DNA from: Choricystis sp. odSpoLacu1
Taxonomy: Eukaryota; Chlorophyta; Trebouxiophyceae
Length of the DNA stretch: 64,000 nucleotides
Assembly: GCA_958009055.1 (NCBI GenBank)
Contig: OY253652.1
Coordinates: 310,001-374,000 of the forward strand
Reading direction: 5' to 3'
Shown here: one piece after another, positions 1-8,846 of the stretch
How positions within the stretch are numbered: position 1 is the first letter of the stretch
How the letters are laid out: each line of letters starts with the position of its first letter
Position numbers and translations under genes: made by a program
Notes under the pieces: model-generated
Seen by the model: the letters and a program-made list of their open reading frames with translations, nothing else
What the model was told of the DNA's origin: nothing
The model's database searches: none

Positions 1-1
1 C

Positions 2-703
2 TGGCGCCGCCCGGCCGCCGCCTGGCCGGTGGCCGCCCCCACCGATTACAGGCTCTACGTCGTCACCGACCCCGCGTTGGACGCGGCGGCCGGGCGCACC
101 GCTGCGGCCGGCGTGGCGGCCGCGGTCAAAGGGGGCGCGACGATTGTGCAGGTTCGTGCAAAAGACGCGTCCCCCGCCTCCCTCGTAGAGGATGCGACCG
201 CCTGCGTGGCCGCAGCCGGCGCCGCCGCCCCCGTCCTCGTCAACGACCGCGTGGATGCAGCCCTGGGGGCGGGCGCGGCAGGGGCACACGTGGGCCAAAG
301 CGACCTGCCCGCCCCCGCCGCGCGCACCGCCCTCGGCCACGGCCGCCTGCTGGGCGTGTCTGTCAAGACGCCGGAACAAGCGGTGGCCGCCCAGGCCGCG
401 GGCGCGGACTATGTGGGGGCGGGGGCTGTGTTCCCGACAGGCACCAAGGACGCCACTGTGATCGGCCTGGCAGGCCTGGCCGCCATCGCGGCAGCCATCC
501 ACATCCCGGTCGTCGCCATTGGAGGCATAAACGCCACCAACGCGGGCGCCTGCATCCGGGCGGGCGCGGCGGGCGTGGCGGTCGTGAGCGCGGTGTTTGG
601 GGAGGTGGACGTTGCAGCTGCCGCGGCGCGCGTGCGCGCAGCTGTGGACGCTGCGCTGGAGGAGCAGGAGGCGGATTACGAGGCAGAGGCGGCGTGCGGT
701 TGA
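2..703 (+). CDS. Thiamine-phosphate synthase (ThiE domain), 5' end outside the window
   Basis: Joins the HMP diphosphate and thiazole phosphate moieties to give thiamine phosphate, probably in the plastid. The frame is open to the left edge. The first internal start-like codon (29) is GTG, so this is the 3' part of a longer gene. In plants and algae ThiE is usually the C-terminal half of a bifunctional HMP-P kinase/TMP synthase (TH1), which would fit, but the kinase half is not in the window. Seen: the TIM-barrel motifs in order, IVQVRAKD (diphosphate and substrate binding), VLVNDRVDAAL, GAHVGQSDL, GVSVKTPEQA, GADYVGAGAVFPTGTKD and IPVVAIGGI, followed by an acidic C-terminal tail and TGA. No intron is visible in this part. 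The next gene is convergent, 75 bp away. Family assignment is firm; the fusion is inferred. Confidence 0.9.
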   Translation, partial: WRRPAAAWPVAAPTDYRLYVVTDPALDAAAGRTAAAGVAAAVKGGATIVQVRAKDASPASLVEDATACVAAAGAAAPVLVNDRVDAALGAGAAGAHVGQSDLPAPAARTALGHGRLLGVSVKTPEQAVAAQAAGADYVGAGAVFPTGTKDATVIGLAGLAAIAAAIHIPVVAIGGINATNAGACIRAGAAGVAVVSAVFGEVDVAAAAARVRAAVDAALEEQEADYEAEAACG

Positions 704-738
704 TGCGTTGATAATACATGCTGCTGCTCGGTTTTAAC

Positions 739-743
739 TTACA
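739..743 (-). terminator. TGTAA poly(A) signal
   Basis: TGTAA on the minus strand, 36 nt after the TAG stop of the small membrane protein gene. TGTAA is the standard chlorophyte polyadenylation signal. Confidence 0.55.
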
Positions 744-778
744 CGAACACTTGTGATGAAGGACGACACGATCGTTTT

Positions 779-1261
779 CTATTCGACCTTCTTTGTCACC
801 ACGTGTGCCGCCACCCCCACCGCGATGCCCGCCGCCGCCCCCCCTACCGCCGCCGTGGCCAGGCCCATGCTGCCTGCGCCAAGCAGCGCGCCCAGAGTGG
901 CGCCCGGGGGGGCGCCATAGACAAAGGCGAAGCGGTCGGTGCGGTGTTGGCCCGCGTTGTAGTGCAGCCGGTACACACGGTCGGTCACGCCCTCCTCATC
1001 CAGCGTCCCTATCTTGAGGGCGCACACAGCGGTCAGCACGGAGGTGCCGGCATAAAAGCAGGTGGCCACCGTGCGCAGCGCGGGCGGCATGACGGGGCGT
1101 CCTCTCAGCGCGCGCGCGGTGGCCAGGGCGACGCCTCCGATGGAGGCGACTTGCGCCGACTTGGCAGCACAGTGAGTCAGCAGGCGCAACGGGGCGTCCC
1201 GCCCTGGGACGTAGTCTGCTTCGGATGGGGCCATGCTTGGCAATGCGTGTTGTTTTGACAC
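779..1261 (-). CDS. Small predicted membrane protein, DUF1757-like
   Basis: A 160-residue protein with no recognised function. Residues about 30-75 and 110-155 are hydrophobic and rich in Ala and Gly, suggesting two to four membrane segments. Between them is a polar stretch, VYRLHYNAGQHRTDRF, in the style of the DUF1757 family of small eukaryotic membrane proteins; this family call is tentative. The C-terminus ends in a basic-acidic tail (TKKVE) and TAG. The first ATG (1261) is used; a second Met at codon 10 is equally possible. It is intronless and convergent with the thiamine-phosphate synthase gene. Confidence 0.6.
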   Translation of the reverse strand: MSKQHALPSMAPSEADYVPGRDAPLRLLTHCAAKSAQVASIGGVALATARALRGRPVMPPALRTVATCFYAGTSVLTAVCALKIGTLDEEGVTDRVYRLHYNAGQHRTDRFAFVYGAPPGATLGALLGAGSMGLATAAVGGAAAGIAVGVAAHVVTKKVE

Positions 1262-1280
1262 TCTCCAGCCTCCTCTCTCT

Positions 1281-3530
1281 TCACCCCTCCCCCAACACGC
1301 CGCGCTCCCGCTGCAGCTTGCTGACCAGCCACAGGTCGGTCAGGCTCTCCACCACCGGCACCCCCGCCTTGGCGGCGGTCGCTTCGGCGCTGGCGTCGTC
1401 GTCAGTGTCTTCCTCATCATCATCGCTCGCGCCCAGCGCGGCCGCGAGCCGCCCCCACTCGGCCACCGCGTCGCGGGGGGGGGGGGGCACCCGTGCCGCC
1501 TCCCTCCTCCCCGATCAACAGGGAGCGAGGCGCGCCTGGGGCCCGGCGCCCGGCCACGCGCACGTCCAGCACGACGGCTGACGGGGCGGGGGGCAGCGTG
1601 AGCAGCGCGACAAGCCAGCCGGTGGGCTTGTTGTTGGCGTCCGTTTCTCCATCAAACAGCAACGGCACGACCGCACCCCCCACGCTCACACTGCCTGTGA
1701 CGACCTCCAGCGCGGCAGCCGCAGGCAACGTGTTGCCACGCGCGTCGCGCGCCCCCACGCGCACAGACACAGTCGCACAGCCCCCCCCCACGCGCGCGGG
1801 TGGCCACGCCACCACCGTCGCCCCCGGGTCGGCGGGCCCGGGCGCCACATAGAAGCCGTAGGGCTAGTCAGCGACCGGGGTGGCGGCGGCGCCGGCGGTG
1901 GCCACGACGTGCAGGCGCGCGCCCCCCGCACGCGTCGGCGTCAAAGAGACAGAGTACGTGCCGTCGCCCCTGTCCACGACGCCCCCATCCACCCTGCTGC
2001 CGTCCGCCTGGGCCGCCCACACGCGAAACGCGTCCACCCCCGACAGGCGGGGTTGGCCGTTGTCATCGCGGGCGAGGAGGGTGAGGGTGGCGGCCCCGCC
2101 CGCGGTCGCGCCGCCGCCGCGCGTGGCGAGCGAGCCGCTGACAAGACACCGCGCACCACACGCGCCGCTCTGCACCCACGCGCCCCGCTCCCAGCGTCCA
2201 TCAAACACGGTGCCATCCGCAAACACGACCTTGCCTCTGCCGTGGCGGGCACCAGCGGCCCAGTCGCCGTCGTAGCTGGCGCCGTCTGCCGCGAGCGCGC
2301 GCCCGCGCCCGCACCGCGCGCCGCGGACAAACCCGCCCACGTACGTCTCCCCTGCCGGCGTCCTCTCCCGACCGGTACCATGGGGGGCACCGTCCACCCA
2401 GGCGCCTTCATAGCGCACGCCGGCCGGGGTGAGGGCGCGGCCGGCGCCGTGCTGCGTGCCGCCCACCCACGCGCCGCGGTAGAAAGACCCATCCGGCCGC
2501 GTCAGGTGGCCGCCCCCGTGCGGCAGCCCGCCCTCCCACTCGCCATCATAGCGGGCGCCATCCACGTAGTGGGAGAGGCCCCGGCCGTGGGGCAGGCCGG
2601 CGAGCCAGGCACCCGTGTAGCGGCCGGACGGGCCGGAGGGAAGGGTCCCGACGCCTACGCCGGCCGCCGCGCCGTCACGCCACTCACCGTCATAGAAAGC
2701 GCCACCGCCGTCGCCCGACGTCCAGACGCCTTTGACACGTTCGCCCTTGCAAGACGTGCCCACATACTTGCCGCCGTCGGCGTCCACCCACACGCCGGCG
2801 CCGTGGGGGTGGTCACCCGCCCACTCGCCCTCATAACAGCCGCCCCCGGGCAGGGCGTGCCGGCCCCAGCCGCAGCGCAGGCCGGCGGAGAAGTCGCCGG
2901 TGTAGAAGCCACCATTGCTGTAGGTGGCGCGGCCGTGGCTGGAAGGGAGGGGGAGGGGAGGGTTGGCGACACGCTCGCGCTCTCGCAACCCACCCCGCCC
3001 CCCCCCCCCTCGGACACCCTTGGACGCCACCCCCACCCTTCCACAAGCCACACACATACACACCCTCTCTCTCACTCACCCGTGCAGCGTGCCGCCCTCC
3101 CACTCGCCGTCGTACGCCTCCCCCCGCGTAAACACGGCCACCCCCCTCCCACACTGCACCCCGCCCCTCCAGCCCCCCGTGTACGTGTCCCCGTTGGCCT
3201 GGGTCAGGGTGCCGACGCCGTGCGGCACGCCGGACAGGGTGTCGCCCTCGTAGGCGCCGCCACAGGGCAGCGTGAGGGACGCGCGCGTGGGGACGCACGG
3301 CGGCGGCGGCGACGCGGCGCGGGTGGGGGGGCAGGGGCAGGGCGGGGTGGGCGGGTTGGCGTCAAAGGTAAACATGCTGTGTGTGTTGGTGGTGTGGGCG
3401 TGTGGTTGGGTGGGTGGACGGAGGGGAAGGCGAGGCAGCGCGCTCTCGCCCCGCCTGCCCACCCACCACCTGTCAACCCCACGCCTCACCCGTCGCCATT
3501 GCTGTCCGGCGCCAGCGTGGGCGACTTCAT
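1281..3530 (-). CDS. MORN-repeat plus filamin-repeat protein, frame disrupted
   Basis: Three exons (3530-3490, 3376-3080, 2938-1281; both introns GT-AG with matching phases) give about 664 residues. After a Pro-rich leader come roughly ten MORN repeats of the type GxYxGxWxxGxxHGxG, then two Ig-like filamin repeats with the signatures GDGTYSVSLTPT and PYGFYVAPGPADPGA, then an acidic tail. MORN arrays bind lipids or form scaffolds; filamin repeats mediate protein contacts. Neither indicates an enzyme. Two lesions are present. A TAG at 1866-1864 sits exactly where filamin repeats have Ser in the SPY motif (TCG to TAG would explain it). A G13 run at 1475-1487 must lose one base to keep the frame to the TGA. 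The gene could be a young pseudogene, or the consensus may be wrong. The start is the ATG opening exon 1, which splices cleanly. Confidence 0.75.
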
Positions 3531-3639
3531 GGTGACGCCCCGTGTGCTTGGAGTGTGGTTTGGGGTGAGAGAGAGTGCCCGTCCGTTTTGTGGGTGTGTG
3601 TGTATTTGTGTTTTGCTTTTCATCTCTCCCTTTTTTTGA

Positions 3640-6600
3640 TCAAAAGTCGCTGCCCCCGCACAACACCTTGTCCCTGGCCAGCACACCAAAACCCTGCAGG
3701 CACGCCTCCCACGCCGTCGGCGATGCAGCCGCCGCGGCCGCGGCCGCCCCCAGCGCGGCGGACGCTTGGGGCGTCACGCGCGACCCGTTCACGGGGCGCG
3801 CGTCGACGTAGCGGTCGCTCCACCCCGGCCCCTCCACCAGGGCGCCGTACAGGACAAACGGGTTGGGGGCGGGCGTGAGTTGCGCGGTGACGGCGTCGCA
3901 CGCGGCGGGCACGGGGGGGCACGAGGCCGCCTGGTTGGCGGCGGACAGGGGGGGGTCGGTGCCAAGGCCGACGACGAGGGAGCGGCCGGCGTCGCCGAGG
4001 GCGTAGCGTGTTTGGGCGAGGCCCCAGCACGCGTACCGCGACGCGCGCGCGGGCTGCCAGTACCGGATGGTGTGGCCGTACGCGCCCGCCAGGAAGGCGG
4101 CGGCCGCGGTGCCGCCCAGGGTGGGGTCGTCGTAGTTGACGGCCTGGAGGAGGCAGGGCTTGAAGACGGCGAAAAACGTTTCGCCCACACACGCACACCC
4201 AAAACCCTCTCTCATCTCTCTCTCTCTCCCAAACTCACCCTCCCGCGCGGCGTGTACTTGACGCTGGTCCCATCCGCGCATGCCCACGAGCGCAGTCCCG
4301 CCCGGGCGCGCTCGTGGTAGGTGCCGCCATCGGTCGCGTTGGCGAGCAGTGCGGACGCGGCCGTGAAGTACGCGTCAGGGGAGAAGGAGGAGCGGGAGCC
4401 GCCGCCTTCGTCGTAAATGTAGCGCACAAAATAGGAGGAGGCGTGCAGGAGGTAGGTGTCGTTGGCGGTGGCGCGGTACTGAGGGTGGGGAGGGGGAAGG
4501 GGAGGGTTGAAACACACGCACCGCCCCCCCCTCCTTTGTTCCCTCCCTCCATCCCACACCCTCTCTCTTACCAGCCACCCCGCCGCCCATAGCATCTTGT
4601 CATACTGTGTCGTCATTTTGCCCTCGGGAGCGAGGCCGGAGTAGGGTTCATCCCCCCCCGCGGTCTCCCACCAAAACCCGGGCGCGACGCGCGCCTGCGC
4701 GTACAGCCTGCGCGCCCGCGCCACTGCGTCGGCCGACCACGCCGCATCTGTGTCTTTGAGTGCCACCGCTGCAGCGGCCAGGGCGGCGGACGTGGCGGAC
4801 GCCAGGTCGGCGGCGCCCGTCCCGACGTCGACAATGAAGGACGGGCGCGCGCCCTCGATCTCTTCCGGCCGCCCCCAAAAGAAGCGTTCCGCGGTCACGT
4901 TGCCGACTTGGGCGACGAGTGCGGTGCCGTTGACGCCGGTGGAGGCGGACGCCTTCATTAAATAGTCGCCCCCCCACTTGACAGCGTCCAGCGCGCGGGG
5001 CAGGGTGGACGGGGACGCGGCCGCGTAGGACGAGGGGAACTGGAGCACAGACCAGGCAGTCAGGGCGGTCGTGTAGGCGACCGTGGACGTCAGCTTGACG
5101 TTGCGCACGCCGCCGCCCGCGAGCCAGCCGCCCGTGAGGTCGGAGCCGCCCGGGCCAGACGTCGCCTCCTGCAGCAGGGCGTCCCCCCGCCACGTCGGCA
5201 CCCCCAGCCACGGCTCGTCACGGGGAGGGGGCGGCGTCTCGGTGGGCAGCACCGGCCACTCGCCCACGCGCTGGCCATCCAGGGAGAGAGGGAGGCGGCG
5301 ACAGTCGACGGGTAGTCGAAGCGGGCAGGGTACAGCCCCCACATGAGGAACACGGCCAGGCCACCAGCCACAAAGGACAGCAGCAGGGCGGCCCTGCAAA
5401 TGAGGGCGAGGGGGGCGCCGCGCGAGACGCCGGAGTAGAAGAGAACCAAGAATGGGGGGATGGCGGCATAAGTCGCCCACAGCACCGAGATGGCCAGGGG
5501 GGACGCCAGGGTGGGCCCCTGAAACAGTTTGACCGTGCCCGCGATGACGGAGGCGGCGAGGCCGGCAAACGTGAGGGCGGGCAGCCACACGTCGCGGACC
5601 GCGCCGTCCATGAAGGCGGACGCCCCTTTCAGCGTCGTCTTGAAGGTGATGCCGCCCGCGCCCAGGGCGGAGGCGCCGGCGCGGATGGAGGCCTGAGGGG
5701 TTGTGTGTGTGTGGTGTGTGTGTGGAGGGAAAGAAAAAGAGGGGGGGAGGGAAGCGCGCTCACCAACCACTCGCCTTCTCCTCCCACCCACCCCCCCACC
5801 ACCCACACCCACACCTTCAAATACGTCCACCACATGATGGAGTTGCATGTGTTGGCAAACCACAGCGTTTCCACATGCTTGACCGACCGCACGTGGTAGA
5901 GGACCGCGTTGGTGGCGACATAATAAATCGACAGCCCCAGCGCCGCCCACCACGACACGACGATTGGAAACACGCCCGACCAAATGGTGACGATCGGCAC
6001 CGCCATGAAGAAGGGGGTGGACAGGCCGCCCACCCAGTAGTTCCAGACGCCGGAACAGTAGAGGATGCGCATGAAGGGGGACAGCCCTTTCTGCAGCAGC
6101 GGGCAGTGCTGGCCGAAAAAGATTTGAAAGTGGCCCTTGCACCAGCGCGACCGCTGCTGGAAGCAGTTGCGCACCGCGTCGGGAGCTTCCCCAATGGCCA
6201 GGTATTCAGCGACTTAGCGGCAGTGCCACCCCGCGCGCTTGAGCTCCATGCCGAGGGCAAAGTCTTCAGTGAGGGTCCACGTGGGGGAGCCGCCCACCTC
6301 CAGCAGGGCGCGGGAGCGGACCAGAAAGTTGGTGCCGGTGCAGGAGATGAAGCCGAGGGCGTCGTAACCTAGTGGATGGGTGGGTGGTGGGTGGGTGGTG
6401 GGGGTGGGTGGAAAAAAAGGGTCGTTTTTTTTTTCGTCCCCCCACCTCTCTCTCTCCACCCTCTCTCCGCTCACCTGGCTGCATGTACTCCCAGAAGTGG
6501 ACGTTGGAGTGGTTGAAGATGTCCGCGTGCGGGTTGATGTTGTGGAAGCACTGGAGGGGAGGGAGAGAGAGGGGGTGGTTGGCGACGACCAGAAAAACAC

Positions 6601-7887
6601 GCGACCAACCCTCCCTTCCCACCACACACACACACACCAGCCTCCCTCTCCCTCTCTCCCTCCCTCTCTCCCTCTCACCTGGGGCGACAGCACCATGCCC
6701 ACATCGTCCCCCCCGTCAAATAACGGCACCGTCTTGAGGAAGAATTCACGGGAGGCCACTTGGTCAGCGTCAAACACACAGACGAGTTCGCGCCCGGGGA
6801 CACGCCCCTCGGACCCGCCGTACATTTGTTTGAGGACGTTGTTGATGTTGCCCGACTTGCCTGGGGAGGGGTGGGGAGGGGTGGTGGTGGAGAGGGGAGG
6901 GACGAGGTTGGTATTGATGGAAGGTGGCTCATTGAGGCATTTCAAATTTGTGCAGCGTGTTGGGCTGGCACCTCCCGAAAACTCCCTCTCTCCCACTCAC
7001 TCCCTCTCTCACCATTCATCTCCCCCGCCGGCCGCTTCCGCCCAGATACATACACGATGGCGGGATCGGCCAACGCGTCCACCCACTTGCGCTTCTTGGG
7101 GTCGCGCCCGTCATCCAAAAGGTAGACGGTGCGCGAGCAGCCGGTGGGCAGGGCGGCTTCACGGGCGGCCAGGATGGTGCGGCGCACGATGTCCTGTGTG
7201 AGTGTGGGGAGGGGAGGGAGGGGGTGGGCAGAGTGGGGGTGGGTTGAGAGAGAGAGAGGGAAGGGAAGCGTAACTGCCGCACGCTCTCTCTCTCCCTCCC
7301 CCTTTCTCTCTCCACTCACCAGCGACTCCTTGTAGCACGGCACCACCACCCGCACATGGTACGCCTCCCCCACAGCCGGCAGCCCCGTGGCCTCATCCAC
7401 GGGGGGAGGGGACGGGGGCACGGGGGAGAGGACCAGGTTTGTGCCGTACAGCAAAACCGTCGACGCCCCCAGAATCTCCATGGCCAGCACCAGGCCACCG
7501 TACCAGGTTTAGGCGCCCAGGTTGAGGGTCTTGGTGATGCGGATGTAGAGGTAGAAGGCAAAGGCGGCGAGCCAGGCTGGAGGCAGAGGGAGAAGGTTGT
7601 TTTTTGTTTTGCTTCAACAGTCAACGCCTCTCTCCCCCACCCCCCACCACCCCCATCTTACCCAGCAGAATGCCACACCCAATAAAGTTGAACCTCGTCG
7701 CCCGCTTGTACGGCTTGAAGGGGGGAGGGCCCGCCGCGGTGGCCGCGCCGGCCGGGGGCGGCGGCGGCGCCTCGGGGTCGGACCGCGCGTCAAAGGGGGG
7801 AGCCGCCGCCTCCTTGGGCGGGGCGGGGGTGGTGGTGGCCAGCGACGCTGACGGCGCACCCGGGACGGGGGGGGCGGGTGACGCCAT
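3640..7887 (-). CDS. GT2 (cellulose synthase type) - GH9 fusion protein, GH9 part catalytically degenerate
   Basis: Nine exons: 7887-7662, 7576-7320, 7193-7013, 6860-6679, 6550-6475, 6368-5815, 5692-4572, 4478-4239, 4143-3640. All introns are GT-AG and all phases match; about 1112 residues. The N-terminal half is a membrane processive glycosyltransferase with DDGRD (188-192), DAD (252-254), TED (341-343) and QQRSRW (378-383), i.e. the complete D,D,D,QxxRW set, plus membrane segments before and after. In exon 7 the last hydrophobic segment runs directly into a GH9 domain (SDLTGGW, TALTAWSVLQF, FVLYGALVEGP). The GH9 catalytic-base motif DAGD is replaced by LAGGGVRN, the catalytic Glu near the C-terminus is absent and the HHR motif is lost, so hydrolysis is unlikely. 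Probable role: beta-glucan synthesis with a built-in KORRIGAN-like accessory domain (inference). Damage: TAA at codons 98 and 359, probably replacing Tyr, and a frame slip at the GA repeat (5284-5290) between the two domains. Confidence 0.8.
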
Positions 7888-8020
7888 GGGTCGTTGGGAG
7901 AGGGAGGGAGGGGAAGGCAGAAGAAGAAAAGGGCGGTCAAAAACTGCCTGCCCCACAGCCAGGGCGGGGTTGTTGACCCCCCGCAGATACAAAGAAAACG
8001 CCCCCTCCACACACGCCACC

Positions 8021-8672
8021 ATGGGCCTGTTCAAAGCATCCCCCGAGCCCTCGGTGCGCCAGGACACCATCAAAGCCGACCGTGGCGCCGCCGCGGCCTC
8101 CGCGACTGCGGCAGAGGCCGCGTCGGCCGACCCACCCTCCCCCTCCCTGCACCGCACCCTGACCTCCCTCACCGCCGAGTACGACCGCCTCAAACGCCAG
8201 CAAGCCCTGCTGGAGGCCGCCGTGACGGAGGGGGCGGCCGTGCTTGCCCGCCCGCGCGTCCCCCCCCGCGACCTGGCGGGCGCCCTCGCCCTCACCCCCC
8301 CCCCCCGACGCCTCCCCCCCGCCCCGCCGCAAAAAGAAGGCCCCCAGCGTCAGTGGCGGCATGACCGCCCTGCCCGTGGCGGAGGACCTGCTGGCCCTCG
8401 ACTTTTCGACCCCCCCCGACGCGCCGCGCGAGTTTCGAGCGGCGCCCTTTGACGCTGGGTCGTCCGGCCCCCGCCCGCCCTCCCCCCTGCCGTCCCCGAG
8501 GGACATCATCGCGCCCGATGATGTGGGCGACCTGCTGACCACGGTGCTGGCTCAACAGAAGTTGATCCTGCGCCTGCTGGCTGAGGGAGGGGGTGGTGGT
8601 GGTGGCAGCGGTGGGCGGGAGGGGCTGGCGGCGGACGCGGTGGCGCGGTTGAAGGCGGACGGCGTGCTGTGA
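8021..8672 (+). CDS. Hypothetical coiled-coil protein, frame disrupted at a C12 run
   Basis: About 216 residues, no family recognised. The ATG lies in a good context (CACCATGG). Residues 40-80 include a heptad-like helix (LHRTLTSLTAEYDRLKRQQ). A Pro-rich linker follows, then an acidic LPVAEDLLALDF segment and a C-terminal helix (DVGDLLTTVLAQQKLILRLL) followed by Gly-rich sequence. The frame changes at the C12 run 8295-8306; dropping one C joins the two halves and gives 217 codons ending in TGA. It is divergent from the GT2-GH9 gene with 133 bp between the start codons. Confidence 0.55.
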
Positions 8673-8846
8673 GGTTGATTGGTGATGGGTGGCGTGAGGC
8701 TAGGTAAAACAACGGTAAAAACAACGTTAGAACACTCCCCGTTTTTCGAGAGAGACACTCACCCCCACCCCGGAGCTCTCCTCCTGCCCACACCCTCTAG
8801 TATCACTCTGTGTGGCCTCACACACTCGCGTGTGTGAGCCGACAGC

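Noticed and set aside
29..31. GTG as start of the thiamine-phosphate synthase
   Set aside because: Nuclear genes start at ATG and the frame is open to the window edge, so the gene begins outside.
1909..3639. 576-residue plus-strand open frame
   Set aside because: It lies antisense to the MORN-filamin gene; its repeats are the complement of MORN codons, and GC-rich codon use leaves the opposite strand open. No own motifs.
1864..7511. Reassignment of TAA/TAG to amino acids
   Set aside because: Three in-frame TAA/TAG suggested a variant code as in some ulvophytes, but TAA or TAG are the natural ends of many intact genes here (DMT transporter TAA, alpha-mannosidase TAA, DCP2 TAG, SLC13 TAG, aprataxin TAG).
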